Below are positions 37,766 through 47,256 of a stretch of 64,000 nt of DNA, piece by piece. Origin of the DNA: Paramoeba atlantica (Eukaryota > Discosea); the NCBI GenBank assembly GCA_977017575.1, contig CDRNVI010000029.1:806001-870000 (forward strand). Reading direction: 5' to 3'. The notes below the pieces were generated by a model. The model saw nothing but the letters and a program-made list of their open reading frames with translations, searched no databases and was not told where the DNA came from. The position numbers and the translations under genes were made by a program. The stretch's first letter is position 1. Each line of letters begins with the position of its first letter.

Positions 37766-38929
37766 TTACTCCTCCCCTTCTCCCTCCCCTTCCCCCTCCT
37801 CCCCCTCCCCCACCGCCACCCACCTCTCCTCCCACACCCCCGTCCCCTCACACTCCATCGCATCCTCCCGCCCCCCCCGCGGCCGCAGCCCAAACCCGCT
37901 CTCCGACACCCCCCGCACCACCCCCAGCCCCCGCCCCAGCGTGCTGAGCACCACACTTCGGGGATCCGACACCGAGACGACCTCGGCGCGTATCGAGTCC
38001 CCGGGGCGGAAGCACGAACTCAGGGGGCAGTGCGTCGTAGCACTACTACTAGCACTCCCCCCTCCCCTGCCGCCCCCCGCGACCCCCACCGGGACGTCCG
38101 GCCGTACCTCCTCGGGGCGCAGCACGGCGTGGTGGGGGAAGGGGAGGGGGGCGCCGCGCAGGGTGGTGAGGTCGACGAACACGGCGGTGCGGGTGACCCG
38201 GGTGACGGTGCCGGTGACGGGGTCGTGCAGGGCGGGGAGGAGGGCGTCGAGGGGGGGAGGGGGGAGGGCGAGGGGGGTAGAGGGAGGGGGGAGGGGGGGA
38301 GAGGGGGCCGTGGGTGAAGGCGTAGAGCCGTGGGAAGGCACCGTGGTGGAGGGCGCATTGGAGCCGTGAGTAGGCACAGGGGTAGAGGGAGCAGTAGAGC
38401 CGTGAGAAGGGACAGGGGTAGAGGGGGGATTAGAGCCGGTAAAGGGGACGCCGGTAGAGGGGGGGTTAGAGCTGTTAGAGGGGGCAGGGGTAGAGGACGT
38501 GTTCGTAGGCAGAACGGGAGAGGACAGCGAAGTAGCCGTGGTAGAAGAGGCTTTAGGGGGGAAAGCGGGAGCGGAGGACGAGTTAGAGGGAACAGCGGTG
38601 GAGAGAGCTGCAGGGGAGGTGGAGGGAACCGGGATAGCGGGAGGGGTAGAGGCGTTGGAGTAGGAGGTGACAAGCGTTGTGCCGGATGGGAGAGAAAGGG
38701 AGTCGTTGTATAATGCAAACCGAGCCGGTCGGGAGAGTGGACGTACGGAGATTGTGGTGGAAGGAGACGAAGAGGAGGGGGAGGAAGCATCGGGGAGTAG
38801 AAGTAGACCGAGCCTCGCGGAGAGGAGATGGGAACCGTAGGGGTAGACGCCTTCACCGCAGGTGAGTTGGGAGGCGTCGCCGAGGGGGGTTCCGGGGAAG
38901 ACAAGGGTATGGTGGGGGAGGAAGGCCAT
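37766..38929 (-). CDS. CSL4: Exosome subunit CSL4 with a large Ser/Pro/Thr insertion
   Basis: The N-terminal domain begins LVFPGTPLGDASQ and GEGVYPYGSHLLSARLG, as in CSL4/EXOSC1. The S1 domain follows (DPVTGTVTRVTRTAVFVDL, LRPEEVRPDV, FRPGDSIRAEVVSVSDPRSVVLST, LGVVRGVSESG), and the C-terminal zinc-ribbon region (MECEGTGVWEERWVAV) keeps part of the motif. Between N-domain and S1 lies a ~130-residue stretch of SxPxTPxPS-like low complexity, absent from ordinary CSL4. CSL4 caps the RNA exosome. The coding sequence is GC-rich and strongly strand-skewed. The C-terminal CxxC pair is reduced to one visible Cys. Confidence 0.85.
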   Translation of the reverse strand: MAFLPHHTLVFPGTPLGDASQLTCGEGVYPYGSHLLSARLGLLLLPDASSPSSSSPSTTISVRPLSRPARFALYNDSLSLPSGTTLVTSYSNASTPPAIPVPSTSPAALSTAVPSNSSSAPAFPPKASSTTATSLSSPVLPTNTSSTPAPSNSSNPPSTGVPFTGSNPPSTPVPSHGSTAPSTPVPTHGSNAPSTTVPSHGSTPSPTAPSPPLPPPSTPLALPPPPLDALLPALHDPVTGTVTRVTRTAVFVDLTTLRGAPLPFPHHAVLRPEEVRPDVPVGVAGGGRGGGSASSSATTHCPLSSCFRPGDSIRAEVVSVSDPRSVVLSTLGRGLGVVRGVSESGFGLRPRGGREDAMECEGTGVWEERWVAVGEGEEGEGEGEGEE

Positions 38930-39344
38930 AGGAAAAAATGGGATGGTGGATGAAACGGTGTAGGAACAGACAGAAGGTTCTGTGTATAAAAACTCGATTG
39001 TTGTTTGATTATTGGATTGTACGAAGATGTTTTCAAAATACTGAGCTTGTTATAATTGCTCTATAATATAAGTCGTATATGTTTTAATGATTGGTCTGTT
39101 GACGTACTAGCCTTTGTCGGTTCTAAACCGATAAGAGTGAATGAACAGGTTTCTTTGAAAGATTTTCTGTTGCTGCACAAATGTACTAATCAGCACCCAC
39201 AAGATAAATTCCATGGATGACTGCATGCTATGATATTCCAAACGTACAATATTCATGTAAGAATTTCGCGAATCTGACAACCAAGTATTCTAGAATGTTT
39301 AAACTCGTTGAATTTTATCAAACTCAGTATCCTTGAAGTTTGCA
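38930..39344. other. Intergenic spacer, nothing recognised
   Basis: About 415 bases between the pseudo-kinesin stop and the CSL4 start. No gene or repeat supported. Confidence 0.45.
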
Positions 39345-42300
39345 TTACGATATTGCTTTTCGACGTCGCTGGACTTTTTTGTGACTAACCGACTCTACGC
39401 GAGGAGAATCAGTTAAGAACGCGTGCAGCGTGGAGGCCAGTGACTTATCCCTACCTGGAGACATTACAGGGACCAAAGAACGCATTACAGGAGAGACGCC
39501 CTCTTGTACCTTCGATATACTTTTCTCCTGTAGCTGTTCACGATGCCGGCGTGCCCATACACCCACCGGAGAGGCCTCTACAACACCTGATTTATTTGAC
39601 AACGTTCTTTTAGCGGGTGCTATGTGATTCGCCTTTGTAGGCCCCCGAGGCTTGCTTCTTGAGGTCTTGGACTTATTATTTGCTGTAGCTACGAGCGAAG
39701 GAGATGCGGAATGTTTATGCGAAGGATTCAAGCGGTTTTGAGTTGAAGAAAGGGGAGTATTGACATCTGCTTGTGATTGTGAGAGTCGTCGTTTTGGTAA
39801 AAGAGCGACTGTATCTGTGGGCAGTGTGTTGGCGATTTCTTTTTGCTTCGTAGCAGGTGATCGACGTGTTAAAACGGGCGTGACATTGCGGAGAAGAGTT
39901 CGCGATGTGGGTGAAGATTGGAGTGTACGGTCCAATTTTTTAGTCTTTTCTAGAGGTTTGTTTGCAGACTTTCTGGTACTGGCACAGATTCCACGTGTTG
40001 CAGTTTTGCGCAGACGAGGAGGAGTGGATAATTTGGCTCTCGCCGTTGTGGGAAGGTTGTCTGCACCCGATTTTGATTCCCGATTTTTAGACCTCACATC
40101 CTTTGGACCTTTCTGATGCGTCAAGCCGGTCCTAGACTTGGATCGCTTTGACTCCTTCTGTTTTTCGTAGGAGCGCGAGCGATTGCGTTTTTGTGAACGA
40201 GAAACAGAGATCGAGGCTTTAAATAAAGATTTATGTTTTGTTACGCTGCGCGTGCCTAATTCAGTTTTTGAAGTCGGTAAAACGTTCTTTCTGGATGACC
40301 CTTTAGATTCTGCTCTGGCCTTTACACGCGCTGCAATAGAGTGTGCATTCAAAGGTGACGAATGTATCACGGAGGGAGAAACCGAACTACGTTTGCTTTT
40401 ACCTTTGACAGGCGATGGGCTGCGACTGTTACTTTCAACGGGTGTACTTCCGTCTGAAATTGTGGAAAATGTTTGCGAAAATACGTCTAGCTCAAGAGCG
40501 CTGGTTTCAAGAGCTTCGTCGGTAATACACATCGGAGCTGAGGAATTTTTTTCGAGGACGGATTCGCGATTTGTGCTACAGACATGCGCAGAGGAACCTG
40601 GAAAAGCATTTTTTTTTGTAGAGAGCAATGCAGAACTGGCGTTCAATTTGGTTGATAAACCAGTGCGAGTGTTCAATGCTTTGCGCCCAGGGTTGGATCT
40701 GCTAGATTTATTTTTTCCAGTAGTCTTGGCTAGGACTTTCCCGCTCTTCTTTGATGAAATACTTGGAGATTGTTCTATAAGCATGCTGATGTTATGAAGT
40801 ACACTAAATCCAGAATCCATTTCAGGGGGTGGTACTTCCGCACTTCTTTCTGGCAATTCTATTGACACACTGTGATTATAAGATGCATGCTCCATTGCGA
40901 TATCGGAACTTAGTGGCAGTGAAAGACTTTTTTGTCCGAATGCTCGCAGTTGTGCACTTAGGGCCCGAACTTCATGTTCACGTCCGGCAACTCTGCTGTG
41001 TATTAAAGAGAGCTCTGTAGTCATTTTTTCACTTTCTTGCGTGTATTGACCAGTAAGCGGGTCATTAGAGGGGTTCAAATCCCTACCTAATGATCTGGCC
41101 CGAGTATAGGTCTCACGTAATTGATGTAGGGTTCGAGTCTTGCGTTCGACATCCTGAACAAAATTATGAGGATGTACCATAGCGTGCTCTTTTTCAGATG
41201 CTTCTGTAGCTTCCATGTGCTTTTGACGCTTTGCTCGATGCTCGATCTCGTCTTCTCTTGTTCTTATGGACTTTTCCTGGGCTGCAGTAACTGCGTCAAT
41301 CCAATGTTGCTTTCGAGTATTCGTAAGTGCCAATGCTTCAGCATTCACTGATGTCGCATGTTCGTACTCTATACGAGTTCTCTTGCGATCTCCTCGAATA
41401 GTATCAAGATCTTTTTGGCATTTTGCCAGGATATCTTGTGATTCTCTCCCTTGTTCCAAAACTCGGAGCAATTGATTTTTCCGCTCAGCGACTTCTTTTT
41501 GAGTCAAGCGGTGGGTACAGTATTCATCAAACAGTGTTTTAGCAATTGCATTAAGTTGCACGGTAGCCTTTTCTTTTACTTCCACCAGACTATGAACAAG
41601 TGAGGCTCTGAAAAAATTGCGTCGAAGAGATGTGAAACGCAGAGCTCCGCTTAAAGCTCCTCTCCATCCCGCGGCAACACCGCTAGCGTACGTATGCCGT
41701 AACCGTGCCTGCACACTTTGAGCATACTCTGGGAATGTTCCCAAACCGTCTCGAATGCGTGCCAAGACCCTTGAGTAATTTATGGAAACATACAGTCGAG
41801 CGTCACGTAACGTTGTCAGATGACGTAGCGTATTAAGTGTCATGCCGACCGAGCGCGACTCATTCGCAATGCTCACTATGGTGGTGAATAATCCCCCACC
41901 AAGAAGGATATGAGAGCAAAGTTTTTCTATTGCATGAAGTGGACGCTTCATATTAAAATCTTTATTTTCTGAATCAACAGCAGTCCCTCCAGGAGCAGTC
42001 AGAATTCCAGTCGACTGTGAAGGAGTCAATATTTGTTTGGAATCAAGGGTACCATGCTCCACTAAAGATTCCATTGAGCTCCAAAACACGTCGATTAAAT
42101 GCCGAGAAGGGTTGCCTTGCCACACCTTAGTATGAGACTCTTTATCAGAAAGTTGGGGAATATAGGCCAACGTAAGTGTAGACCGTGCATCGCGTCCCTG
42201 TTCTATTGCTTGCAGAATCTCAACAACAATAAGGATGGCGCCTGTTTCTCGGGATTCTGCTTCATACTTTTCATCAGCGCCAGGTACGTTCTCTGTTGCT

Positions 42301-42881
42301 AAAAAGGAAGTGAAGAAATGATGCAAATCCTGCGCACAGCTCAATTCTTGGTAGTCCTCATGTGACGCAAACAATCCATGATTGGTATGCCACAAGTCAA
42401 GATCAACAGCTTCTGGATTCTGTTTTCCATATAAACTAGTATGAAGAACTGAAGAGTTTACGTTTCGCTTTTTACGCAATGTAGTATCCCGGATAGTAAG
42501 AACTTCATTGTCCGGAGTAATATGGAGGGCTGCTGCCGAGCAGTAGCGCTCTGCTGCATCTGGTGCGGTGACAATTGTACGCAAAGAGTTCTTGCATAAC
42601 GCCAGGAAAATTTCGGGTGTCTCGGTAGAGCTCCCAAGAAATACAAGCGAGACGTTTACGCCGCATAGAGCATGCTTCACTTTCCGTTCCAAGACTTCAC
42701 GGTACAGATTGGGAACCGCATCAGAAGTTGTTATGTTTGGATAAATGGCTCCAGGAGCAAAACTTTCCGCTTCAGAACCCTTCAGTTTAAGCGTATGAGA
42801 ACCAATTTTACTCCAAACTGGCTCTTGTTGAGCGCGACGATTCAGAAGTACCGCAACATCAACGGTGCCGTGGTTAGTCAT
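39345..42881 (-). CDS. Kinesin-like protein with degenerate motor domain
   Basis: Residues 1-370 keep a kinesin outline. FAPGAIYPNITTSDAVPNLYREVLERKVKHALCGVNVSLVFLG sits where kinesins have the F-D-x-V-F block and the G-x-N-x-T-x-x-A-Y-G P-loop strand, and SVGMTLNTLRHLTTLRDARLY matches the ETLNTLRYAxRAR neck region. The P-loop itself (GQTGSGKT) is replaced by GSSTETPE, and switch II (DLAGSE) is lost, so ATP hydrolysis is unlikely. A coiled coil follows (about 420-660), then a Ser/Lys/Arg-rich tail of 500 residues suited to binding microtubules or nucleic acid. A scaffold derived from a kinesin is the best reading. Confidence 0.6.
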   Translation of the reverse strand: MTNHGTVDVAVLLNRRAQQEPVWSKIGSHTLKLKGSEAESFAPGAIYPNITTSDAVPNLYREVLERKVKHALCGVNVSLVFLGSSTETPEIFLALCKNSLRTIVTAPDAAERYCSAAALHITPDNEVLTIRDTTLRKKRNVNSSVLHTSLYGKQNPEAVDLDLWHTNHGLFASHEDYQELSCAQDLHHFFTSFLATENVPGADEKYEAESRETGAILIVVEILQAIEQGRDARSTLTLAYIPQLSDKESHTKVWQGNPSRHLIDVFWSSMESLVEHGTLDSKQILTPSQSTGILTAPGGTAVDSENKDFNMKRPLHAIEKLCSHILLGGGLFTTIVSIANESRSVGMTLNTLRHLTTLRDARLYVSINYSRVLARIRDGLGTFPEYAQSVQARLRHTYASGVAAGWRGALSGALRFTSLRRNFFRASLVHSLVEVKEKATVQLNAIAKTLFDEYCTHRLTQKEVAERKNQLLRVLEQGRESQDILAKCQKDLDTIRGDRKRTRIEYEHATSVNAEALALTNTRKQHWIDAVTAAQEKSIRTREDEIEHRAKRQKHMEATEASEKEHAMVHPHNFVQDVERKTRTLHQLRETYTRARSLGRDLNPSNDPLTGQYTQESEKMTTELSLIHSRVAGREHEVRALSAQLRAFGQKSLSLPLSSDIAMEHASYNHSVSIELPERSAEVPPPEMDSGFSVLHNISMLIEQSPSISSKKSGKVLAKTTGKNKSSRSNPGRKALNTRTGLSTKLNASSALLSTKKNAFPGSSAHVCSTNRESVLEKNSSAPMCITDEALETSALELDVFSQTFSTISDGSTPVESNSRSPSPVKGKSKRSSVSPSVIHSSPLNAHSIAARVKARAESKGSSRKNVLPTSKTELGTRSVTKHKSLFKASISVSRSQKRNRSRSYEKQKESKRSKSRTGLTHQKGPKDVRSKNRESKSGADNLPTTARAKLSTPPRLRKTATRGICASTRKSANKPLEKTKKLDRTLQSSPTSRTLLRNVTPVLTRRSPATKQKEIANTLPTDTVALLPKRRLSQSQADVNTPLSSTQNRLNPSHKHSASPSLVATANNKSKTSRSKPRGPTKANHIAPAKRTLSNKSGVVEASPVGVWARRHREQLQEKSISKVQEGVSPVMRSLVPVMSPGRDKSLASTLHAFLTDSPRVESVSHKKVQRRRKAIS

Positions 42882-43195
42882 TTAATAGAAATGTTCAGTG
42901 TTAAAGAAATGCATCATACGCGTAAATTCATTGGCCAATATTTATTGCCCAAGCAAAAATTATCTTTCTTTTTTAAGCTTAATGTAAAAAGATAAATGTT
43001 TAAAAAATAGTATTCTCCTACATACTGTACAGATGTATGACAGAAAGAACTTTTGTTACATTCGATTGCAAAAGAAAAAAAGTGGACAATTTAAAAAAAG
43101 TGTACAATTTACTTACCGTCACAAGATTGGTTTTCGTGGAAAGGTTAGCTAGCAACAATCTTTGAAGCATTGCGGAATGAAATATTATGTTTCGT
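42882..43195. other. Intergenic spacer, nothing recognised
   Basis: About 310 bases, AT-rich, with purine runs near 43070. No gene supported. Confidence 0.45.
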
Positions 43196-43894
43196 TCACC
43201 CTACCAATCCTCTGTGCCTTCCATTTATTTGAAGCTTTTTATTGTTCGCCAATACGAGCACAAGGACGCGTTCTGATACGTTGCTAACATCAACCTCACC
43301 CTCAAGGCGGTTGTCATTTAGATTGAGCTCCTGTAATAACACAGGCAAACTGCTTAAAAAAATCTCTCCGCTGAACCGGTTTTCGTTTAGATGCAACCAT
43401 TTTAGACGAGAGGGCAAGTGGGTCAGGTCGAGGCTACCGGTGAAGTCATTTTTCCCCAAGAAAACTTCAGTGAGACTGCGAGGAAAGGTAGGTAAGGGTA
43501 CTTGTCCAGTGAAATGGTTGTCACTAAGGTAGAGTTCTATTAGATTTTTCGGCAAAGAAGAAAAACGAACTTCTCCTTGCAAATCGTTGCTATGCAGATA
43601 AAGTGCTGTGAGTGTTTGCGGAATATACTCCCAGCTTATATTACCCTTCAGTCCTTGACGAGCCCAGTGGAGGCGATGCAATTCTGTGTATGCCGTGTCA
43701 AATGCTACTCCACTCCAAAACGTGCATGGTACACCTTCTTTCCAGCTTACATGAAGGGGGTGCACATTCTGAAGTAGGCGCAGCAACAAAATTTCTGGAG
43801 GAAGCACGAGACCGCGTACTTTTCCGCAGCGAACAGGCGTCATCGCGTCAGCATGCGATACACACGAGAGAGAGTATCGTGATGAATGTAGCAT
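43196..43894 (-). CDS. Leucine-rich repeat protein, copy 2 of 3
   Basis: The N-terminal cap has CTFWSGVAFDTA in place of the WEGVxCD motif of copies 1 and 3. Six or seven repeats follow with the consensus LPxxLxxLxLxxNxFxGxxxLxx, ending in NNKKLQINGRHRGLVG. It has no signal peptide or membrane helix. CTU1 separates it from LRR copy 3, and the three copies are more alike in cap and repeat type than chance would allow. Function unknown; LRRs of this type bind protein partners. Confidence 0.78.
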   Translation of the reverse strand: MLHSSRYSLSCVSHADAMTPVRCGKVRGLVLPPEILLLRLLQNVHPLHVSWKEGVPCTFWSGVAFDTAYTELHRLHWARQGLKGNISWEYIPQTLTALYLHSNDLQGEVRFSSLPKNLIELYLSDNHFTGQVPLPTFPRSLTEVFLGKNDFTGSLDLTHLPSRLKWLHLNENRFSGEIFLSSLPVLLQELNLNDNRLEGEVDVSNVSERVLVLVLANNKKLQINGRHRGLVG

Positions 43895-44256
43895 GAAAGT
43901 TTAAAAAAGCTGGAAATAATAAAAGATAAAGCTGAATAAATCTAATAAAAACAAAGAAATTCAGTGTTTTTGATAAACACAGACCGAGAATTGTACAAAA
44001 AAGAGAAGCAAAGTGGACAATAAAAACGAAGAGAGTGATCCCTTATTAGCTTTATATCTTAATGTGCACGATTCACGTATAAATACACGTGAGGAATTTT
44101 GGGCCCTCATATTGGGCCTCACCCGCAGCCTCTCACGTATTTATACTGTTACAGTATAAATACAGTCTGTATACATTCTGTATATCCGATCCTGGGTAAA
44201 TAGAACAAAATAAACCAAATGAAAACACTGGTCCCAGTATCGTGAAGTGTCAGACT
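43895..44256. repeat. Spacer with an imperfect inverted repeat
   Basis: CGTATAAATACACGTGAGG near 44075 is mirrored by CCTCTCACGTATTTATACTG at 44129, with GGGCCC/GGGCCT pairs between. This can fold into a ~75-base hairpin and may be a short MITE. The rest of the 360-base spacer shows nothing. Confidence 0.5.
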
Positions 44257-45336
44257 TCACCGCTGCAAACTCCTTTGAGGTCTGCCTTTATTCAAAACAT
44301 CAAGCAACTGGCACGCTCTACACAGTCTTTGTGATGTCATGTAGCTACATCTCTCACATTTGCCAATGTCTGACGACCTCCAATCACCCACATTTATTTC
44401 TCCTTTTCTCATGCATTGTCCGTGAAGTTCAATATTAGGCGAAGTTCTCGTGCTACTTTCTGTAATAGTATCTCGATTCTCAGGATCTTTTCGTTCAAAC
44501 GATTCCCCACTCTGCACAATACGGAGCACGGACCTACTGTCGACGGATTCCAATTCCTTTAAAAAGTTTCGAACATATCCTCTGAATGCTTCCTTTGCGT
44601 AAGTACATTCGGTAGAGAAATAATCCAGCTTGCGGTGGCGCGCGTAGAGCACAATTTCTTTTTCGTAAGCATATTTCAAAGGTTTAACTCGAGGAAGCGT
44701 AAATCCAGCTTTCTCACCTGTGTTGGTAGAAATTGAGGTGCAACGAACAAGACGCGCGCTATCACCTCTTAAAAGATTCATTAGAATAGTCTCGGCCAAA
44801 TCATCTAAATTATGGCCCGTTGCTATCTTGTCTACGTGAAGTTGTATCGCACCGCGATCCAATGCTTGTCGACGAAAAACGCCGCAAAAAGTACAGTTCG
44901 ATTTTGTCCCTATATGGGACACAATTTCGTCCATCGACCACCCATACAATTCTCTATAGCTTAGCACGTGAAGAGGCAAATTGTACTCCATCATATTCCT
45001 CTGAACTGTACGAAGAGAATCATCTCGGTAACCACGAATGCCTTCATCAATACTCAACAAAACAAGCTCTAAACCATAATGGTGAGTACGATTTAGGCGA
45101 AACAATACATCAAGAAGGACGGTGCTATCTTTTCCACCACTCGCACCAATGGCAACTCGTTCACCCGAGTTAAATAATTGATATTTCGTAATAGTGCCGT
45201 GGACTTCCATCTCAAAAATTTGCAAAAAGCAAGAACGACACAACAGAGCGCCATTTTTAGGGCGCCGCAATACAGGTGCTGATTCCCTGCAGTGCTCACA
45301 GATTGGTCCGATCGATGCGCTTGAATATGGTGGCAT
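44257..45336 (-). CDS. CTU1: Cytoplasmic tRNA 2-thiolation protein 1 (CTU1/NCS6)
   Basis: The protein has the N-terminal CxxC zinc pairs (CEHC and CRSC), the PP-loop [11 protein letters not shown], then [14 protein letters not shown], the catalytic-type Cys pair [25 protein letters not shown], and the C-terminal zinc pairs (CERC and CRAC). CTU1 with CTU2 adds sulfur to U34 of tRNA-Lys, -Glu and -Gln in the Urm1 pathway. Length (359) is as expected, and all motifs are intact. Confidence 0.96.
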   Translation of the reverse strand: MPPYSSASIGPICEHCRESAPVLRRPKNGALLCRSCFLQIFEMEVHGTITKYQLFNSGERVAIGASGGKDSTVLLDVLFRLNRTHHYGLELVLLSIDEGIRGYRDDSLRTVQRNMMEYNLPLHVLSYRELYGWSMDEIVSHIGTKSNCTFCGVFRRQALDRGAIQLHVDKIATGHNLDDLAETILMNLLRGDSARLVRCTSISTNTGEKAGFTLPRVKPLKYAYEKEIVLYARHRKLDYFSTECTYAKEAFRGYVRNFLKELESVDSRSVLRIVQSGESFERKDPENRDTITESSTRTSPNIELHGQCMRKGEINVGDWRSSDIGKCERCSYMTSQRLCRACQLLDVLNKGRPQRSLQR

Positions 45337-45759
45337 CTAGCGATGTTGCGTCAGATGTTTCATGTCGTTTAATACTATAAAGAGGCCGCTACAACCAACC
45401 AAAAAAATGAAGCAATTTTGTTTTGTACAGAGTGTGTAAGTAGGTGGTGCATTGATGTGTAAATGCATGTAGACACCTGTAAGAACCTGTACGGTATCCA
45501 GATATACATGAATGTTGGGTTTCGTCAAGATTTTACAAAATTTAGGTTGGATCTTTGCGTGATAAACCAATTTTTAGTAGTGAAACGCAGAGTATAAGAA
45601 GGCATATAATAAAGAAATATTGCGCTTAATCAACCATGTCCTCCTGCGATCTACAGTGAGCTACGTTCTGACATCACATTCTAGACTTTATAAATAACAT
45701 TGCTTGGTACATTCAGAAGAACATCATTTTTAATATTCATTCCAAAACCGTTCAATTAT
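45337..45759. other. Intergenic spacer, nothing recognised
   Basis: About 420 bases without a supported gene or repeat. Confidence 0.45.
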
Positions 45760-46593
45760 TCACCAAACGTCGGTCTCTTTTCTCATTTGTTCCAAAGCAT
45801 TGCCGGGATGATGAGGTGGAAACCGAGGGATTTCTACATCATCTGCTTCCTGATGATCAATGTTCACATTCGAGAAAATCGTCCCCGTAGTTCTTAGAAT
45901 CCGGTTCCCACTGAGTCGTATCGCAGTATCACATGTTTCGGGAGAAAGAATTACCGTGTCAAAGTAGTTGTCGCGAAGACTGAGATGAGTTAGACGACTC
46001 GGCAACTTCGTCAGATCGATAAGGCCTTTTAGAGCATTACCTGTCAGATTGATCCGCTGTACATTCGGAGGAAGATGCGTCAGGTCAGCGTGGCCGGTGA
46101 ACAAATTTCGCCACGCAAGTAACGAAACAAGCTTTGGAGGAAGTGACGTTAGGTTAATTTCACCAGAAAATTTGTTGACAAAAATCTGAAGCGTCAGCAA
46201 TCCTTGGGGAAGAGCATCAAAAGAGCAAGATCCTTGCAGGGTACGATGATTCTCCAAATAGATATCCACCACTGACTCGGGTACGTAACCCCATGAAAGA
46301 TTGCCACGCAGAGCTGCATGCTTTAATTCGAAACAAAGAGCAGAGTAGTCCCAGATTAACCGCGCCACACGCTGTTCTGAATCACAATACACTCCGAACC
46401 ACTGACAAGGGGAAACCGGTTGAGCTCCCCACAACCAATGTGACTTTGACAGCACCCATGAGGAATGCTTGTTCTCAATATGCTCAACAAGTCTCGTTAT
46501 TAAGTCCTCTTGAGGAAGCGTGACGCGACTCACTCGATGAGGCCTTGCTTGCACATCAGCAAAGGAAAAAGCCAAAATACGATCAGGTATCAT
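45760..46593 (-). CDS. Leucine-rich repeat protein, copy 3 of 3
   Basis: The cap contains WLWGAQPVSPCQWFGVYCDSE, matching the W..GVxCD cap of copy 1. About six repeats follow (LPQGLLTLQIFVNKFSGEI, LPPKLVSLLAWRNLFTGHA, LPPNVQRINLTGNALKGLI, LPSRLTHLSLRDNYF). The acidic C-terminal tail (about 45 residues) differs from the other copies. No signal peptide or anchor is seen. The three paralogues are dispersed, not tandem. Confidence 0.78.
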   Translation of the reverse strand: MIPDRILAFSFADVQARPHRVSRVTLPQEDLITRLVEHIENKHSSWVLSKSHWLWGAQPVSPCQWFGVYCDSEQRVARLIWDYSALCFELKHAALRGNLSWGYVPESVVDIYLENHRTLQGSCSFDALPQGLLTLQIFVNKFSGEINLTSLPPKLVSLLAWRNLFTGHADLTHLPPNVQRINLTGNALKGLIDLTKLPSRLTHLSLRDNYFDTVILSPETCDTAIRLSGNRILRTTGTIFSNVNIDHQEADDVEIPRFPPHHPGNALEQMRKETDVW

Positions 46594-47256
46594 TCGAATG
46601 TTGCAGACAATGTAGAAAAAAAATACGTACTCCTGTTCTGAAGGCTTTTGTCGTCCGTAGTGCCTTCTTCCAAAAATCGAAATTAATTTTCAAAAATATA
46701 TTCAAATCAAGAAACGAAATATTATACGTGCACAGGTATTGAAATACATATCTAATTTCTACAGGTCGTTGGTAAGTACCACGTCGTTCGTATGGTTCTG
46801 CATCTAATTTCAAGGTAAAGAGTTTACAAGTACATGTAAAGAATATGCAGGCGGACATATCATGTAGATGTCGCTATCGCGGAAATAATTAGATCCATGA
46901 GATACAACCCCTCAAAACGTCCGAAATGCTAGGCGCAAAATGATGGCCGCAAAAGTGTGTTGTGTCATCTCGAAATTGAGTTTCGAAAATGGTACAGAAT
47001 TGGTTTCGAAAGTAGGTACTATACCTATTTGAGTTATGCAGTTAATTTTCGAATATGTAGATTCGAACTGTATCCTGCCGAGAAAGAACACGAAGGAAAG
47101 CAAAAATGTAGAGCGCTTTTAAAGAGTTCCACCTTTAATAATCGGTTAGGACCACATTGAAATGTGACACCTCTTGATTCTCCATCCTAACAGTTACTTT
47201 AATAGTATAAGGCAACGAAAGACGTGAAAAAATAATGCCTGATAGAAAAACGTCAC
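46594..47256. other. Intergenic spacer, nothing recognised
   Basis: About 660 bases, the longest spacer in this half of the window. Short open frames on either strand have no family match. Confidence 0.45.

Noticed and set aside
37580-38713. Long plus-strand open frames opposite CSL4 and at other GC-rich genes
   Set aside because: They are shadows of GC-rich low-complexity coding on the minus strand and have no domain match.
41040-41140. GGGTTCAAATCC and GGGTTCGAG, resembling tRNA T-arms
   Set aside because: Both lie inside the pseudo-kinesin coding frame and no acceptor or anticodon arms can be folded around them.
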